Of a DNA stretch of 64,000 nucleotides, positions 35,067 to 44,349 are shown piece by piece. How positions within the stretch are numbered: position 1 is the first letter of the stretch; every line of letters starts with the position of its first letter. The DNA comes from Arenibacter sp. F26102 (lineage in GTDB: Bacteria; Bacteroidota; Bacteroidia; Flavobacteriales; Flavobacteriaceae). A program made the translations under genes and the position numbers. Under the pieces are notes generated by a model. The model saw only the letters and a program-made list of their open reading frames with translations. It ran no database searches and was not told the origin of the DNA. The DNA lies in assembly GCF_023015865.1 (NCBI RefSeq), contig NZ_JALKBC010000018.1, positions 2,181 to 66,180 of the forward strand, in the 5' to 3' direction.

Positions 35067-35315
35067 ATGGAAGACAGACAAATAAAACTAATTTGGGATT
35101 TTAGGGGTGAATCTGCCCAGAATACGGCCAAGCACCATAAAATACATCTTGAAGAATATGTTTTGGCCCAAAATTTAAAGTTGAACATCACCGGGAATTT
35201 GACTCTAAATGATATGCATGCCATTGCATATCTTGTTGTAACCGAATCTGAAATGATCTCTGTAAGGGATGCATTAAAACCACACAGGGGAGAAGTGTAC
35301 ACCGCCAAGGAGTAG
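35067..35315 (+). CDS. small hypothetical protein
   Basis: An 82-residue soluble protein with no signal or membrane segment. It starts MEDRQIKLIWDFRG and contains mixed helix and strand and no known motif that I can place. It is oriented with the beta-lactamase-like gene 23 nt downstream and diverges from the SurA operon. Its codon use and upstream spacing look real, but I know no function for it. Confidence 0.6.
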   Translation: MEDRQIKLIWDFRGESAQNTAKHHKIHLEEYVLAQNLKLNITGNLTLNDMHAIAYLVVTESEMISVRDALKPHRGEVYTAKE

Positions 35316-35338
35316 CCAATAATACCTAAACCAAACCT

Positions 35339-36487
35339 ATGGGCAAAAGATATGTTTTTTTCATTAACGTATTAGCGTTTTTAATTATTTCGTGCAGCCC
35401 CCATATTGAACAGCCAGATTTTTTGACGCTGGCCCTATCCTCCACCAATACAAAAATAAAACAAGTGATGGATAGCGTAGCACAATATGAGTTACAGATA
35501 AGGTATACGAAAATTCACAGGATGAAGGACAGTGTTGTTTTCTCCGATTACAATTATCAGGTCAACGACAGCAACTATTTCTACCCGGCAAGTACCGTCA
35601 AAATAGTAACGGTATTGTTGACCTTGGAAAAATTGAATGAAATGGATTCTTTGGACCTTTACACCCAATTTTATGTTGAGGGCGACTCTTTGGAAACTAC
35701 ATTTGCCAATGAGATTACCAAAATTTTTGCTGTAAGTGACAATGAAGCCAACAACCGATTGTTCGAATTTTTAGGTCAGGACCGTATAAATGAAATTTTA
35801 AAGAACAAGGGCATAGCCCCAGTACGAATCTCTCACCGGCTTTCAACGGAAAATGCTTTTGAAGTAACTACAAGGCCGCTGATTATTTACCTAAACGACA
35901 CTACAGTAACTTGGTTGGAGCCAAGTACCAATAGGTCTGCCAAACCTTTATTATTAACAGGAATAAAAAAAGGGGTGGGCTACTATGACGAGAACACCTT
36001 GACGAACGGACCGTTTGATTTTAGTCTAAAAAATTACTTCCCTCTTAGCACTCAAAACGAAGTCTTGAAAAGGATAATTTTCCCGAAACAATTCCCGATA
36101 AATGAACGATTCAATCTTAGTCCAGATCAACATAGTTTTCTCCTGAAGGCCATGAGTGACCCCCCTAGATATATAGGTTACGATGAAATGGATTATTGCG
36201 ATGGCTATGGTAAGTTTTTTATGTTCGGAGATACGAAAGACACTATTCCCCAGTATATTAAGATCTATAATAAAGTTGGTAATGCCTATGGTACAATTAC
36301 GGATTGCGCCTATATAACGGATAGTAAAAATAATGTTGAATTCTTGCTAACCGCCACACTGTTGGTAAACAAGGATGGAATTTTCAACGACAACAAATAC
36401 GAATATGAAGAAATTGGACTTCCCTTTTTAGCACAATTGGGACGAGAAATTTACAATCTGGAAGTAGCACAAAAACAACTGAAATGA
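35339..36487 (+). CDS. class A beta-lactamase-like serine hydrolase, lipoprotein
   Basis: A 382-residue lipoprotein (FLIISCSPH) with a serine-hydrolase domain of the beta-lactamase-2 type. The nucleophile motif is STVK (Ser85, Lys88), and VSDNEANN contains the SDN loop. A final KTG-like motif is not obvious. It could be a beta-lactamase, DD-peptidase or esterase; the sequence does not decide. It overlaps the START-like gene by 4 nt. Confidence 0.78.
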   Translation: MGKRYVFFINVLAFLIISCSPHIEQPDFLTLALSSTNTKIKQVMDSVAQYELQIRYTKIHRMKDSVVFSDYNYQVNDSNYFYPASTVKIVTVLLTLEKLNEMDSLDLYTQFYVEGDSLETTFANEITKIFAVSDNEANNRLFEFLGQDRINEILKNKGIAPVRISHRLSTENAFEVTTRPLIIYLNDTTVTWLEPSTNRSAKPLLLTGIKKGVGYYDENTLTNGPFDFSLKNYFPLSTQNEVLKRIIFPKQFPINERFNLSPDQHSFLLKAMSDPPRYIGYDEMDYCDGYGKFFMFGDTKDTIPQYIKIYNKVGNAYGTITDCAYITDSKNNVEFLLTATLLVNKDGIFNDNKYEYEEIGLPFLAQLGREIYNLEVAQKQLK

Positions 36488-36999
36488 GCACGCTGAGTTT
36501 CGATTCCTTTACCAAAAAAATATACATCAAAACCAATTTGGAAAAACTTTATTGGTCGTGGTCCACTGTAGAGGGGATTACCTCCTGGTTTTTAAGAAAT
36601 GCCACCTATACCGATGCGCATGGCCGTATCAAATCAGAGAGAGACAAGATTACCGAAGGAGACAGCTATGTCTGGGAATGGCATAATTGGGACGGTCAAG
36701 AAAAGGGCAAAGTAGTCCAAGCTAACGGAAAGGATTTTTTAGAAATTACTTTTGCAGAGGTATGTCATGTAGCCATTTCCATGGAAGAGCAGGGAGATTT
36801 TGTACTGCTTACCCTAAAACAATACAACATACCTACCGATGACAAAAGCAAATTAAACATACATTATGGGTGTAGCAATGGTTGGACATTCTGGCTGGCC
36901 AATCTAAAAGCCTATTTAGAGTATGGCGTTCTATTGAATGAGACAGAAATTAACTTAAAGGACATACCTCTTGCAGGATTTGAATTTGTAAACATGTAG
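36484..36999 (+). CDS. START-like domain protein
   Basis: A 171-residue cytoplasmic protein with a helix-grip (SRPBCC/START-like) fold over its full length: KKIYIKTNLEKLYWSWSTVEGITSWFL near the N-terminus (given as KKIYIKTNLEKLYWSWS) and a hallmark NGWTFWLANLKAYLEYG C-terminal helix. Such folds bind hydrophobic ligands; no ligand is known here. It overlaps the serine hydrolase by 4 nt (ATGA), so translation is coupled. Confidence 0.82.
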   Translation: MSTLSFDSFTKKIYIKTNLEKLYWSWSTVEGITSWFLRNATYTDAHGRIKSERDKITEGDSYVWEWHNWDGQEKGKVVQANGKDFLEITFAEVCHVAISMEEQGDFVLLTLKQYNIPTDDKSKLNIHYGCSNGWTFWLANLKAYLEYGVLLNETEINLKDIPLAGFEFVNM

Positions 37000-37068
37000 C
37001 AATGTTCATTTTCAATTTATAGACACTAACAATTCTTACTATTCCCTATTTTTGTTCTTTTATTCCAA

Positions 37069-37965
37069 ATGATAACAAAACCTCGGATTGCCCTAATTAT
37101 TGGAATTATCTGCATTTCCATTTTTCCGATTTTAGTAAAACTAAATTACACTCCTGGGCTCATTTCCGCCTTCTACAGAATGGCCATTGCCCTAGCTATA
37201 ATTCTACCCTACGCCATATTTACAAAGCAATTGGAAATTCCAAAAGGAAGTACATTTTTTCTAGCCCTGCTATGCGGTATATGTTTTGGTTCCGATGTTG
37301 CCGTATGGAATATTGCAATTCAAAAATCTACGGCAACTCAGGCGTCATTACTAACCAACCTATCGCCGGTATGGGTTGGTATCGGTACATTTTTGTTTTT
37401 AAAACCCAAACCCTCCAGAAATTTTTGGATAGGCACCTCTATTGCTTTAATGGGGATGATAACCTTAGTAGGGTTTCGGTTCTTTGCCCAACTTTCTTTT
37501 GATATTGGTTTTAGTTTTGGGGTGCTGTCCGGTATTTTCTATGCCATCTATATTCTGATGAGCAAAAAAGTCTTAAGCAAGATCTCCATTGTAAACTTTA
37601 TGACCCTAAGCCTAATATCTTCTTCCTTCTTTTTAGGGGTCATATCGTGGTTGCTGGGCGAGCCTTTTAACGGCTTCTCAAATATGGGATGGTTTATACT
37701 TTTAATTCAAGGATTAGTTTGTCAATTATTGGCTTGGACGCTTATCAGCTATTCCACCCAACATATGAGAGCTACAAGAGTTTCCCTTAGCCTTTTGGCC
37801 CAAGCCATATTGGCTGCTTTATTGGCTTGGGTGTTTCTAAATGAGGTAATTACCATACAAATGATCTTAGGGGGAATTATTTTACTTTTCGGAATCAGAA
37901 TAACCTTTTATGATAAGCCTCTTTTTATAGGGGAAAGGAATAAAGTTAAACTCCCGCCTCTTTAA
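37069..37965 (+). CDS. EamA/DMT-family transporter
   Basis: A 298-residue membrane protein with ten predicted segments in two EamA repeats. Typical motifs include AIQKSTATQASLLTNLSPVW (about 84-103) and LLAQAILAALLAWVFLNEVIT in the second half (given as LAALLAWVFLNEVIT). Substrate unknown. The gene end overlaps the convergent TIM-barrel gene by 20 nt. It is only distantly like the EamA protein at 15672. Confidence 0.86.
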   Translation: MITKPRIALIIGIICISIFPILVKLNYTPGLISAFYRMAIALAIILPYAIFTKQLEIPKGSTFFLALLCGICFGSDVAVWNIAIQKSTATQASLLTNLSPVWVGIGTFLFLKPKPSRNFWIGTSIALMGMITLVGFRFFAQLSFDIGFSFGVLSGIFYAIYILMSKKVLSKISIVNFMTLSLISSSFFLGVISWLLGEPFNGFSNMGWFILLIQGLVCQLLAWTLISYSTQHMRATRVSLSLLAQAILAALLAWVFLNEVITIQMILGGIILLFGIRITFYDKPLFIGERNKVKLPPL

Positions 37966-38890
37966 TTACTTTTAAGGTCTTTTGAAGTCCGGTCTTGGCC
38001 ACCTCCAACAAATCCATGCCGTAGTATTCCGGGTTGTACAATTCCAAGGATATACATCCGTTGTACCCTGTATTCTTGAGGTCTTTTAGGATTTGTGGCA
38101 ACGGTAGTATTCCATCGCCTGGAAAAACACGATGTTTGTCTTCCATATCCTTTAACTCCATGCCTTTAGGTGCATCGTTAAACTGAAAAATAGCAAAAAT
38201 ATCACCATTTAAAAGTTTTAGTCCGTCAAACCCTCCCTCAGAAATGTACATGTGATATACGTCCGGTATTATTTTGGCCTTCGGGTGATTTGCATCCAAG
38301 GCTACAGCGGTCGCTTGACCCATGGTCTTGAGAGGGAACATCTTTACAAATACCAAAGCGGGTATTACATTGTACTCCTCAATTCCAATTTCCAATAATC
38401 TTCGATAGCATGACGCAACAAAGTGAGGGTCATAATTTTCCCCAACCTGATTAGGTATAGCCTGTACATAGGTACAGCCTATTTCAGATGCCATTCTCAT
38501 TCTGTTTTTGGTAGCTGGTAAGGATTTCTGAAATTCATCCTCATTCTTTGGAATACAACCCCAAAGCCCTATCATGCTAGGCACAAACAAACCCGCTTGC
38601 TTAATCTTGGTGCCCAACTTTTTAAGGTCTCCCCCATTTTTCTCGTATTCCTCCAAATCGCTGTCCCAAGGCTCAATAGCATCATAACCCGCTGCTATGG
38701 CAATCTCCACCTTCTTCTCCAAACCCTTGACAGGTCTTATGGTTGCTGTATCCAAACAGATGGGCCATGGACTCCGTCCGTTTTGATACCTTTTTTCTTT
38801 TTTTGAAATTTCCAATGGTAAGGCATTGGCCATGGAGAGTGTTGCAACGCCAGCTGTGGCTGCGCCTGTAATAAATAATCTGCGATTCAT
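37946..38890 (-). CDS. TIM-barrel sugar-phosphate isomerase/epimerase-like protein
   Basis: A 314-residue exported protein. The start MNRRLFITGAATAGVATLSM looks like a twin-arginine signal, so it may be exported folded. The rest is an AP-endonuclease-2-type TIM barrel (AIAAGYDAIEPWDSDLEEY, IIPDVYHMYISEGG, GCISLELYNPEYYG) with metal-ligand candidates E..., D..., H. Family members isomerise sugars. ATG at 38890 is chosen because it starts the signal; an upstream frame extension is without support. No sugar operon surrounds it. Confidence 0.83.
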   Translation of the reverse strand: MNRRLFITGAATAGVATLSMANALPLEISKKEKRYQNGRSPWPICLDTATIRPVKGLEKKVEIAIAAGYDAIEPWDSDLEEYEKNGGDLKKLGTKIKQAGLFVPSMIGLWGCIPKNEDEFQKSLPATKNRMRMASEIGCTYVQAIPNQVGENYDPHFVASCYRRLLEIGIEEYNVIPALVFVKMFPLKTMGQATAVALDANHPKAKIIPDVYHMYISEGGFDGLKLLNGDIFAIFQFNDAPKGMELKDMEDKHRVFPGDGILPLPQILKDLKNTGYNGCISLELYNPEYYGMDLLEVAKTGLQKTLKVIKEAGV

Positions 38891-39053
38891 ATTTTTGTCG
38901 GTTAACTGACTAAAAATATAAAAAATATTGAAGCATAACTTTTTAATGGGCAATTAACCCATTGTGCCTCTCTAAAACCGAAATAAAATCCTATAAAAAA
39001 CTGTCTAGGTTTTACTTGTGATCGCCACAATCACCTACCTAAACCTATACTCG

Positions 39054-40361
39054 CTATAGCTGAACCGGCTCACCATAAAGATCAAAATCGGCAGCCTCAA
39101 AAATATTTAGATTCACGAACTCCCCTACCTTTAAATAATGCTTTGCAGCATCTACCAACACTTCATTATCCACATCGGGGGAATCGAACTCAGATCTCCC
39201 TACAAAATATTTACCTTCCTTACGGTCTATGATACAGCGAAGTGTCTTACCTACTTTTTCTTGGTTCAACTCCCAGGAAATCTGCGACTGCAGTTCCATA
39301 ATCTCCGAAGCCCTTTGTTGTTTTACTTCCTCAGGAACGTCATCTATAAGATTAAAGGCATGGGTATTCTCTTCATGACTATACGTAAAACAGCCCAATC
39401 TTTCGAAACGCATCTCTTCCACCCAACTCTTCAATGTTTGAAAATCTTCCTCTGTCTCCCCTGGGTAACCCACTATTAAAGTGGTCCTGATCGTCATTTC
39501 GGGAACCGCAGCCCTAAAGTCCTGTAGTAATTTGGTTGTTTTAGCCTGAGTTGTTCCTCTGCGCATACTTTTCAATATGGCATCTGAAATATGCTGCAAG
39601 GGTATATCCAAATAATTACAAACCTTTGGTTCACGCTTCATCACCTCCAAAACATCCATTGGAAATCCGGTAGGAAAAGCATAATGCAATCTGATCCATT
39701 CTATTCCATCCACTTTTACCAACTCATTTAGCAATTCCGCCAAATTTCTTTTCTTATAAAGATCAAGTCCGTAATAGGTAAGGTCCTGAGCAATGAGGAT
39801 CAACTCCTTAACCCCTTTGGCTGCTAATTTATTGGCTTCAGTAACAAGATCCTCAATAGGCGTACTCCTGTGCTTTCCCCGCATAATAGGTATGGCACAA
39901 AAGGAACATGGACGATCACAACCTTCGGCAATTTTTAGATAGGCGTAATTTTTAGGGGTGGTCGTTAAACGCTCCCCTATAAGCTCGTGCTTGTAATCTG
40001 CCCCTAAGGCCTTTAACAAATTAGGCAATTCACTGGTCCCAAAATATTCATCCACATCGGGAATCTCTTTTTGAAGATCCGGCTTATAGCGCTCACTCAG
40101 ACAACCTGTAACAAACACCTTGTCTACTTCTCCAGCTTCCTTTTTTTGAACGTATTCCAAAATGGTATTTACACTCTCCTCCTTGGCATTGGCAATAAAA
40201 CCACAGGTGTTTATCACTACAACATTCCCTTCCTCTTCATGGACAACCTCCTTGTTATTGGCCCTTAATTGACCCATCAACACCTCCGAATCGTAAACAT
40301 TCTTGGAACAACCCAAGGTTACGACATTGATCCTATTCTTCTTAAGTGACTTAGTCCGCAT
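39054..40361 (-). CDS. rimO: ribosomal protein S12 methylthiotransferase
   Basis: A radical-SAM enzyme that methylthiolates Asp of ribosomal protein S12. The 435-residue protein has an N-terminal MTTase domain with Cys in LGCSKNVYDSE and INTCGFI, the radical-SAM CxxxCxxC motif CDRPCSFCAIP (about 148-158) and a C-terminal TRAM domain (about 370-435). ATG at 40361 is preferred over a TTG three codons upstream. A -7 box TACTTTTG lies upstream, but its -33 spacing (24 nt) is too long to be sure. Confidence 0.95.
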   Translation of the reverse strand: MRTKSLKKNRINVVTLGCSKNVYDSEVLMGQLRANNKEVVHEEEGNVVVINTCGFIANAKEESVNTILEYVQKKEAGEVDKVFVTGCLSERYKPDLQKEIPDVDEYFGTSELPNLLKALGADYKHELIGERLTTTPKNYAYLKIAEGCDRPCSFCAIPIMRGKHRSTPIEDLVTEANKLAAKGVKELILIAQDLTYYGLDLYKKRNLAELLNELVKVDGIEWIRLHYAFPTGFPMDVLEVMKREPKVCNYLDIPLQHISDAILKSMRRGTTQAKTTKLLQDFRAAVPEMTIRTTLIVGYPGETEEDFQTLKSWVEEMRFERLGCFTYSHEENTHAFNLIDDVPEEVKQQRASEIMELQSQISWELNQEKVGKTLRCIIDRKEGKYFVGRSEFDSPDVDNEVLVDAAKHYLKVGEFVNLNIFEAADFDLYGEPVQL

Positions 40362-40480
40362 ATTTTTCAAATAAAGTGCAAAAGTACAACTTGAAAAAAG
40401 ATTGTAGTCCCAATATATCTTTTTTTATTCTTTTAACGTTAAACCTTTATAACCATTTGAACTCTAAGCCATAAAGCCTT

Positions 40481-41569
40481 ATGAAAATTCGTTTTCTCAT
40501 TACCTCTTTGTATGTAATTTACTGTGTAATGGGATGCTCAAAGAGCAGTGATGATGAAGTGCCCTTTCCTGCTGAAGAAGAAATGTATTTTCCCCCATTG
40601 AATTCGGAAGATTGGAAAACCGTATCGTTTGAGGAATTGGAATGGAATACCAGTGCAGAACAGCCACTTTACGACTTCCTTGAAACCAATAACACCGATG
40701 CCTTTATCCTATTGAAAGATGGAAAAATTGTCATGGAAAAATATTTTGGAAGCTTTAGCGCTTCTAAAAACCACACTTGGAATTCGGCTGCAAAAACTTT
40801 GACCGCATTTACCGTAGGAATTGCGCAAAAGGAAGGTTTACTATCCATAAACAATTCCTCCTCGGATTATATAGGAACAGGCTGGTCTACACTTAGTCCC
40901 GAACAGGAGCAACAGATTACCGTAAAAAATCATCTTACCATGACTACCGGGCTGGATTTCACTGGCGAAAACAGCTTCTGTACCGATAAGGAATGTTTAA
41001 TATACAAAGATGACCCCAACACATTTTGGTATTACCACAATGCCGCCTATACGCTTTTGGACAATATTGTTAGTGGTGCCGTCCAGCAAGATTTCAAGGA
41101 TTACTTTAATGAGAAGGTACGAAACAAAATAGGGATGCAAGGGTCTTGGATAAAAACAGGCTATCTTAATCTATATTTTAGCAATGCCCGTAGCATGGCC
41201 CGTTTTGGACTCTTGAACCTCAACAAAGGAATTTGGGATGGTGACAAAATTCTAGACGATCCCAGTTATTTTGAAGCCATGACCAATACATCCCAAGATC
41301 TAAACAAGTCTTATGGCTACCTCTGGTGGCTAAATGGAAAAGACACCTTTAGAATACCTGGATCGGAAGAACTATTCACTGGAAAATTAATACCTGATGC
41401 TCCGGACGACCTCATAGCTGGTCTGGGCGCCTTGGACCAAAAGCTTTATGTGGTACCAAGCAAGGGATTGGTAGTTATACGGATGGGCGACTCTGCCGAT
41501 GAGCAAGAATTGGGACCAACCTCCTTTGATTCTGACTTATGGAAAAAATTAAATGATATAATAGAGTAG
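40481..41569 (+). CDS. class C beta-lactamase-family serine hydrolase, lipoprotein
   Basis: A 362-residue lipoprotein (YCVMGCSKSSDDE; the acidic residues after Cys fit surface export). The beta-lactamase/D-aminopeptidase-type domain has SAAK at Ser102-Lys105 and a Y-x-N-like YYHNAAY. The sequence around the third motif is not clear. Family members include esterases and DD-peptidases. It stands alone and is convergent with the alpha/beta hydrolase. Confidence 0.85.
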   Translation: MKIRFLITSLYVIYCVMGCSKSSDDEVPFPAEEEMYFPPLNSEDWKTVSFEELEWNTSAEQPLYDFLETNNTDAFILLKDGKIVMEKYFGSFSASKNHTWNSAAKTLTAFTVGIAQKEGLLSINNSSSDYIGTGWSTLSPEQEQQITVKNHLTMTTGLDFTGENSFCTDKECLIYKDDPNTFWYYHNAAYTLLDNIVSGAVQQDFKDYFNEKVRNKIGMQGSWIKTGYLNLYFSNARSMARFGLLNLNKGIWDGDKILDDPSYFEAMTNTSQDLNKSYGYLWWLNGKDTFRIPGSEELFTGKLIPDAPDDLIAGLGALDQKLYVVPSKGLVVIRMGDSADEQELGPTSFDSDLWKKLNDIIE

Positions 41570-41619
41570 CGTCCAATCGCCAAAATCTCCCTCTTGGAGT
41601 TATTAATGTCTAAAAAACA

Positions 41620-42627
41620 TTATTCCCGAGGGGGCAGCTTAATAACATCCTCCAAAAACCTAATAGTTTCCTGCTTTACAGAACCCAAGTCCTTTGAAGT
41701 AATATATGAGGTCATTACATGGTTGCCTACATTGGGAAAAGCTACTTTTCGTTTCATGCCATCTTTAACTCCCAATTGACCATACATATCCAACATGGCA
41801 GGAACAGATACTACCTCATCCTGTTCTTCCTCATTTTTGTAGTAGTACCCTAAAAATGTAGGTTGATGTATTTTCTGAAAAACCTCAGGCTTCATAGTTT
41901 CATCCAATAAGTTCTGTAATTGCACCAAAGCCTCTACCCTATACCTTGTGGTCCAGTATGCACGTTTTAAGGAATCTGCCTCGGACTCGTAGTAATCGCC
42001 GTCCATAATAGTTTTCACCAATTGCAATCCCCAAGGTCCGGACAACATGGGTGCCGTTGGATCATAGATTTCTACATTGGGGGAATACAGAAGAAGTCCA
42101 GCAATATCTTCCTCACCATGAGCCAAATAAAGTGCCAAGGTGCCCCCGGTAGAAGTCCCCATAACAATAACCTTTTTTCCTATTTTTTTTGCAATTGCGA
42201 AAGCTTCCTTGGCCGAATCGAAGTAATCCGCCGCCGTTAAATCCAAAAAGGCATCATCATCCTGAATTCCATGCCCTTTTAATCTCGGCAAATATACATT
42301 GGCTCCATATCTCCTTCCCAGCTCAGAATGCAGGGGAGCTCCCTCTTCATGACTGGCAGACCAGCCGTGGAGATATAAAATGGAATATTCTGTTATAGCG
42401 GGAATTGAATCGTACCAAATGATACGGGATTCATTATTGGTCTTAATTTTTGTATTGGCCTTTTCTCTTTGAAGAAGATTGTTGTTCAGTATATTTAAAT
42501 CCGTTTCCACTCCCGGCAAATCCATTGTCAACACTGGCTTATCCACCTTGGGACCCATAAAATATGCTATTACCAACAAGACCAGCAAAAGAAATACCAC
42601 TTTAAAAACCCTGAGAATTACCCTCAT
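41620..42627 (-). CDS. alpha/beta hydrolase
   Basis: A 335-residue protein with an N-terminal membrane anchor (residues about 7-25) and an alpha/beta-hydrolase domain. The nucleophile elbow is GTSTGG (about 151-156), with the HG dipeptide of the oxyanion hole in LHGWS and the catalytic His probably in NVGNHVMTSY near the C-terminus. Substrate unknown; carboxylesterase or lysophospholipase is likely. It overlaps ftsY by 4 nt. Confidence 0.84.
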   Translation of the reverse strand: MRVILRVFKVVFLLLVLLVIAYFMGPKVDKPVLTMDLPGVETDLNILNNNLLQREKANTKIKTNNESRIIWYDSIPAITEYSILYLHGWSASHEEGAPLHSELGRRYGANVYLPRLKGHGIQDDDAFLDLTAADYFDSAKEAFAIAKKIGKKVIVMGTSTGGTLALYLAHGEEDIAGLLLYSPNVEIYDPTAPMLSGPWGLQLVKTIMDGDYYESEADSLKRAYWTTRYRVEALVQLQNLLDETMKPEVFQKIHQPTFLGYYYKNEEEQDEVVSVPAMLDMYGQLGVKDGMKRKVAFPNVGNHVMTSYITSKDLGSVKQETIRFLEDVIKLPPRE

Positions 42628-43586
42628 TGCTTGCCACTAAAAAAAGAATCTACAAACTCAACCTTATTAAATACTTGCAAATCATCCATTCCTTCCCCAA
42701 CTCCTATATATTTTACCGGGATTTGAAATTGATCTGAAATACCGATGACCACGCCACCTTTTGCCGTTCCATCCAATTTGGTAACCGCCAAGGAAGTTAC
42801 CTCAGTAGCTTTGGTAAACTCTTTTGCCTGCTCAAATGCATTCTGCCCAGTGGAACCATCCAATACCAAAAGGACTTCATCCGGGGTTCCTTCCACCACC
42901 TTCTGCATAACCCGTTTCACTTTCGTTAATTCATTCATTAAATTAACCTTATTATGCAATCTGCCGGCAGTATCAATAATCACCACGTCCACATTCTGTT
43001 TAAGAGCCGAACTAAGGGTGTCGAAAGCCACAGAAGCCGGATCGCTACCCATATTTTGTTTAATGATAGGAACATCTACCCGATCTGCCCAAACCTGCAA
43101 CTGATCTATTGCGGCGGCCCTAAAGGTATCGGCAGCTCCCAGCATCACCTTTAGACCTTGTTTTTTAAATTGATAGGCCAATTTACCGATGGTTGTAGTT
43201 TTACCAACCCCATTAACACCAACCACCATGATCACGTAAGGTTTTCTCACCAAAGGAACAGTAAATTCGGTCTCAACTCCGGAATTGGTTTCGGATAATA
43301 ATCCTGCTATTTCTTCCCTCAAGATGACATTAAGTTCATCTACCCCCAAGTACTTATCCTTGGAGACCCTTGCCTCAATACGTTCTATAATCTTTAGGGT
43401 AGTATTTACACCAACATCCGAGGAAACCAATACCTCCTCCAAATTGTCCAAAACGTCATCATCTACTTTGGACTTCCCTACTACCGCCTTACTTAGTTTG
43501 GATAAAAAATTAGTCTTGGTCTTTTCCAGACCCTTGTCCAAAGATTCCTTTTTTTGTGTGGAAAAAATTTTCTTAAATAAACTCAT
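42624..43586 (-). CDS. ftsY: signal recognition particle receptor FtsY
   Basis: SRP receptor GTPase that hands ribosome-nascent chains to the Sec translocon. The 320-residue protein has the short N-domain and GTPase G-domain with G1 VGVNGVGKTTTIGK (about 116-129), G3 DTAGR and G4 TKLDGTAKGG. The acidic A-domain of proteobacteria is missing, as is usual in Bacteroidota. A leftward terminator separates it from DUF4295, which lies upstream. Confidence 0.96.
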   Translation of the reverse strand: MSLFKKIFSTQKKESLDKGLEKTKTNFLSKLSKAVVGKSKVDDDVLDNLEEVLVSSDVGVNTTLKIIERIEARVSKDKYLGVDELNVILREEIAGLLSETNSGVETEFTVPLVRKPYVIMVVGVNGVGKTTTIGKLAYQFKKQGLKVMLGAADTFRAAAIDQLQVWADRVDVPIIKQNMGSDPASVAFDTLSSALKQNVDVVIIDTAGRLHNKVNLMNELTKVKRVMQKVVEGTPDEVLLVLDGSTGQNAFEQAKEFTKATEVTSLAVTKLDGTAKGGVVIGISDQFQIPVKYIGVGEGMDDLQVFNKVEFVDSFFSGKQ

Positions 43587-43627
43587 ATTCTTGGCATTTT
43601 CCTTTTCATCAAAGATATAAAAATAAA

Positions 43628-43655
43628 AAAGCTACTTTCATTAGAAAGTAGCTTT
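43628..43655 (-). terminator. terminator after DUF4295 gene
   Basis: AAAGCTACTTTC (43628-43639) pairs perfectly over 12 bp with GAAAGTAGCTTT (43644-43655) around ATTA. On the minus strand it is followed by a U-rich run (complement of 43621-43627). It ends the rpmB-rpmG-DUF4295 transcript. Confidence 0.9.
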
Positions 43656-43677
43656 ATAACCAAATATATTTAGTTTC

Positions 43678-43830
43678 TTAATTCTTTTTCAACCAGTCGT
43701 TTACCACCTCTGGACTCATTACAGACTCCTGAAAAGTATAAGCACCTGTTTTAGGTGACCGAACCATTTTAATGGCCTTGGTCAATCTCTTTGAACTTGT
43801 TTGTAAACTCGCTACCGTTTTCTTTGCCAT
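43678..43830 (-). CDS. DUF4295 small protein
   Basis: A 50-residue basic protein, too short for most ORF scans. Translation gives MAKKTVASLQTSSKRLTKAI, then MVRSPKTGAYTFQESVM, then SPEVVNDWLKKN. I recognise DUF4295, a Bacteroidota-restricted family almost always encoded after rpmB-rpmG; it is likely ribosome-associated, but no function is proven. It starts 6 nt after the rpmG stop and ends just before a strong terminator. Confidence 0.88.
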   Translation of the reverse strand: MAKKTVASLQTSSKRLTKAIKMVRSPKTGAYTFQESVMSPEVVNDWLKKN

Positions 43831-43836
43831 GACGTA

Positions 43837-44019
43837 TTATTTAATTTCTTTATGAACTGTCATTCTCTTAAGGATAGGATTGAATTTTTTAATTTCCAAC
43901 CTATCTGGAGTGTTCTTTTTGTTTTTTGTGGTTATGTACCTTGAAGTACCTGGCATGCCAGATTCTTTATGCTCTGTACATTCCAAAATAACCTGAATTC
44001 TGTTACCTTTCTTTGCCAT
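43837..44019 (-). CDS. rpmG: 50S ribosomal protein L33, zinc-free form
   Basis: A 60-residue basic large-subunit protein. The signature [20 protein letters not shown] is diagnostic. Of the four zinc-ligand Cys in the C+ form, only one (Cys14) is present, so it is a C- paralogue that binds no zinc. It lies between rpmB and DUF4295 with spacing of 21 and 6 nt. Confidence 0.95.
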   Translation of the reverse strand: MAKKGNRIQVILECTEHKESGMPGTSRYITTKNKKNTPDRLEIKKFNPILKRMTVHKEIK

Positions 44020-44040
44020 TATTATCTTAGTATTTCAGGA

Positions 44041-44277
44041 TTATTTAATTAATCCTTTTTCCTTTGCCTCTTTTAAAACAACGGAAATTCCTTTTTTATT
44101 TATACTCTTTAAAGCCTTAGCGGAAACCTTTAAGGTTACCCAACGATCTTCTTCTGGAATATAGAAACGCTTTTTAGAAAGATTTACATCAAATCTTCTT
44201 CTGGTTTTATTAATTGAGAAGGACACATTGTTCCCAAACATGGCTCTCTTTCCAGTAACATCACAAACTTTTGACAT
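44041..44277 (-). CDS. rpmB: 50S ribosomal protein L28
   Basis: A 78-residue basic large-subunit protein with the L28 pattern CDVTGKRAMFGNNVSFSINK near the start and RWVTLKVSAKALKSI later. The second Cys of the zinc form is replaced by Thr (CDVT), so it is of the C- type. It is the first gene of rpmB-rpmG-DUF4295, with a clear promoter upstream. Confidence 0.95.
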   Translation of the reverse strand: MSKVCDVTGKRAMFGNNVSFSINKTRRRFDVNLSKKRFYIPEEDRWVTLKVSAKALKSINKKGISVVLKEAKEKGLIK

Positions 44278-44309
44278 CTCTCTACTTTTATTTTGTTATA
44301 AACAGGGTG

Positions 44310-44340
44310 CAAATTTAAATTAATTTTATGGGACGGACAA
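44310..44340 (-). promoter_or_regulatory. rpmB operon promoter
   Basis: On the minus strand, TTG (complement of 44338-44340), a 20-nt spacer and TAAATTTG (complement of 44310-44317) match the Bacteroidota consensus. The start is expected near 44304, about 27 nt before the rpmB ATG. Confidence 0.77.
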
Positions 44341-44349
44341 AATTCTTCG

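Noticed and set aside
40384-40430. rimO promoter with TACTTTTG and TTG
   Set aside because: The -33 to -7 spacer is 24 nt, longer than the 18-20 nt of every clear promoter in this window.
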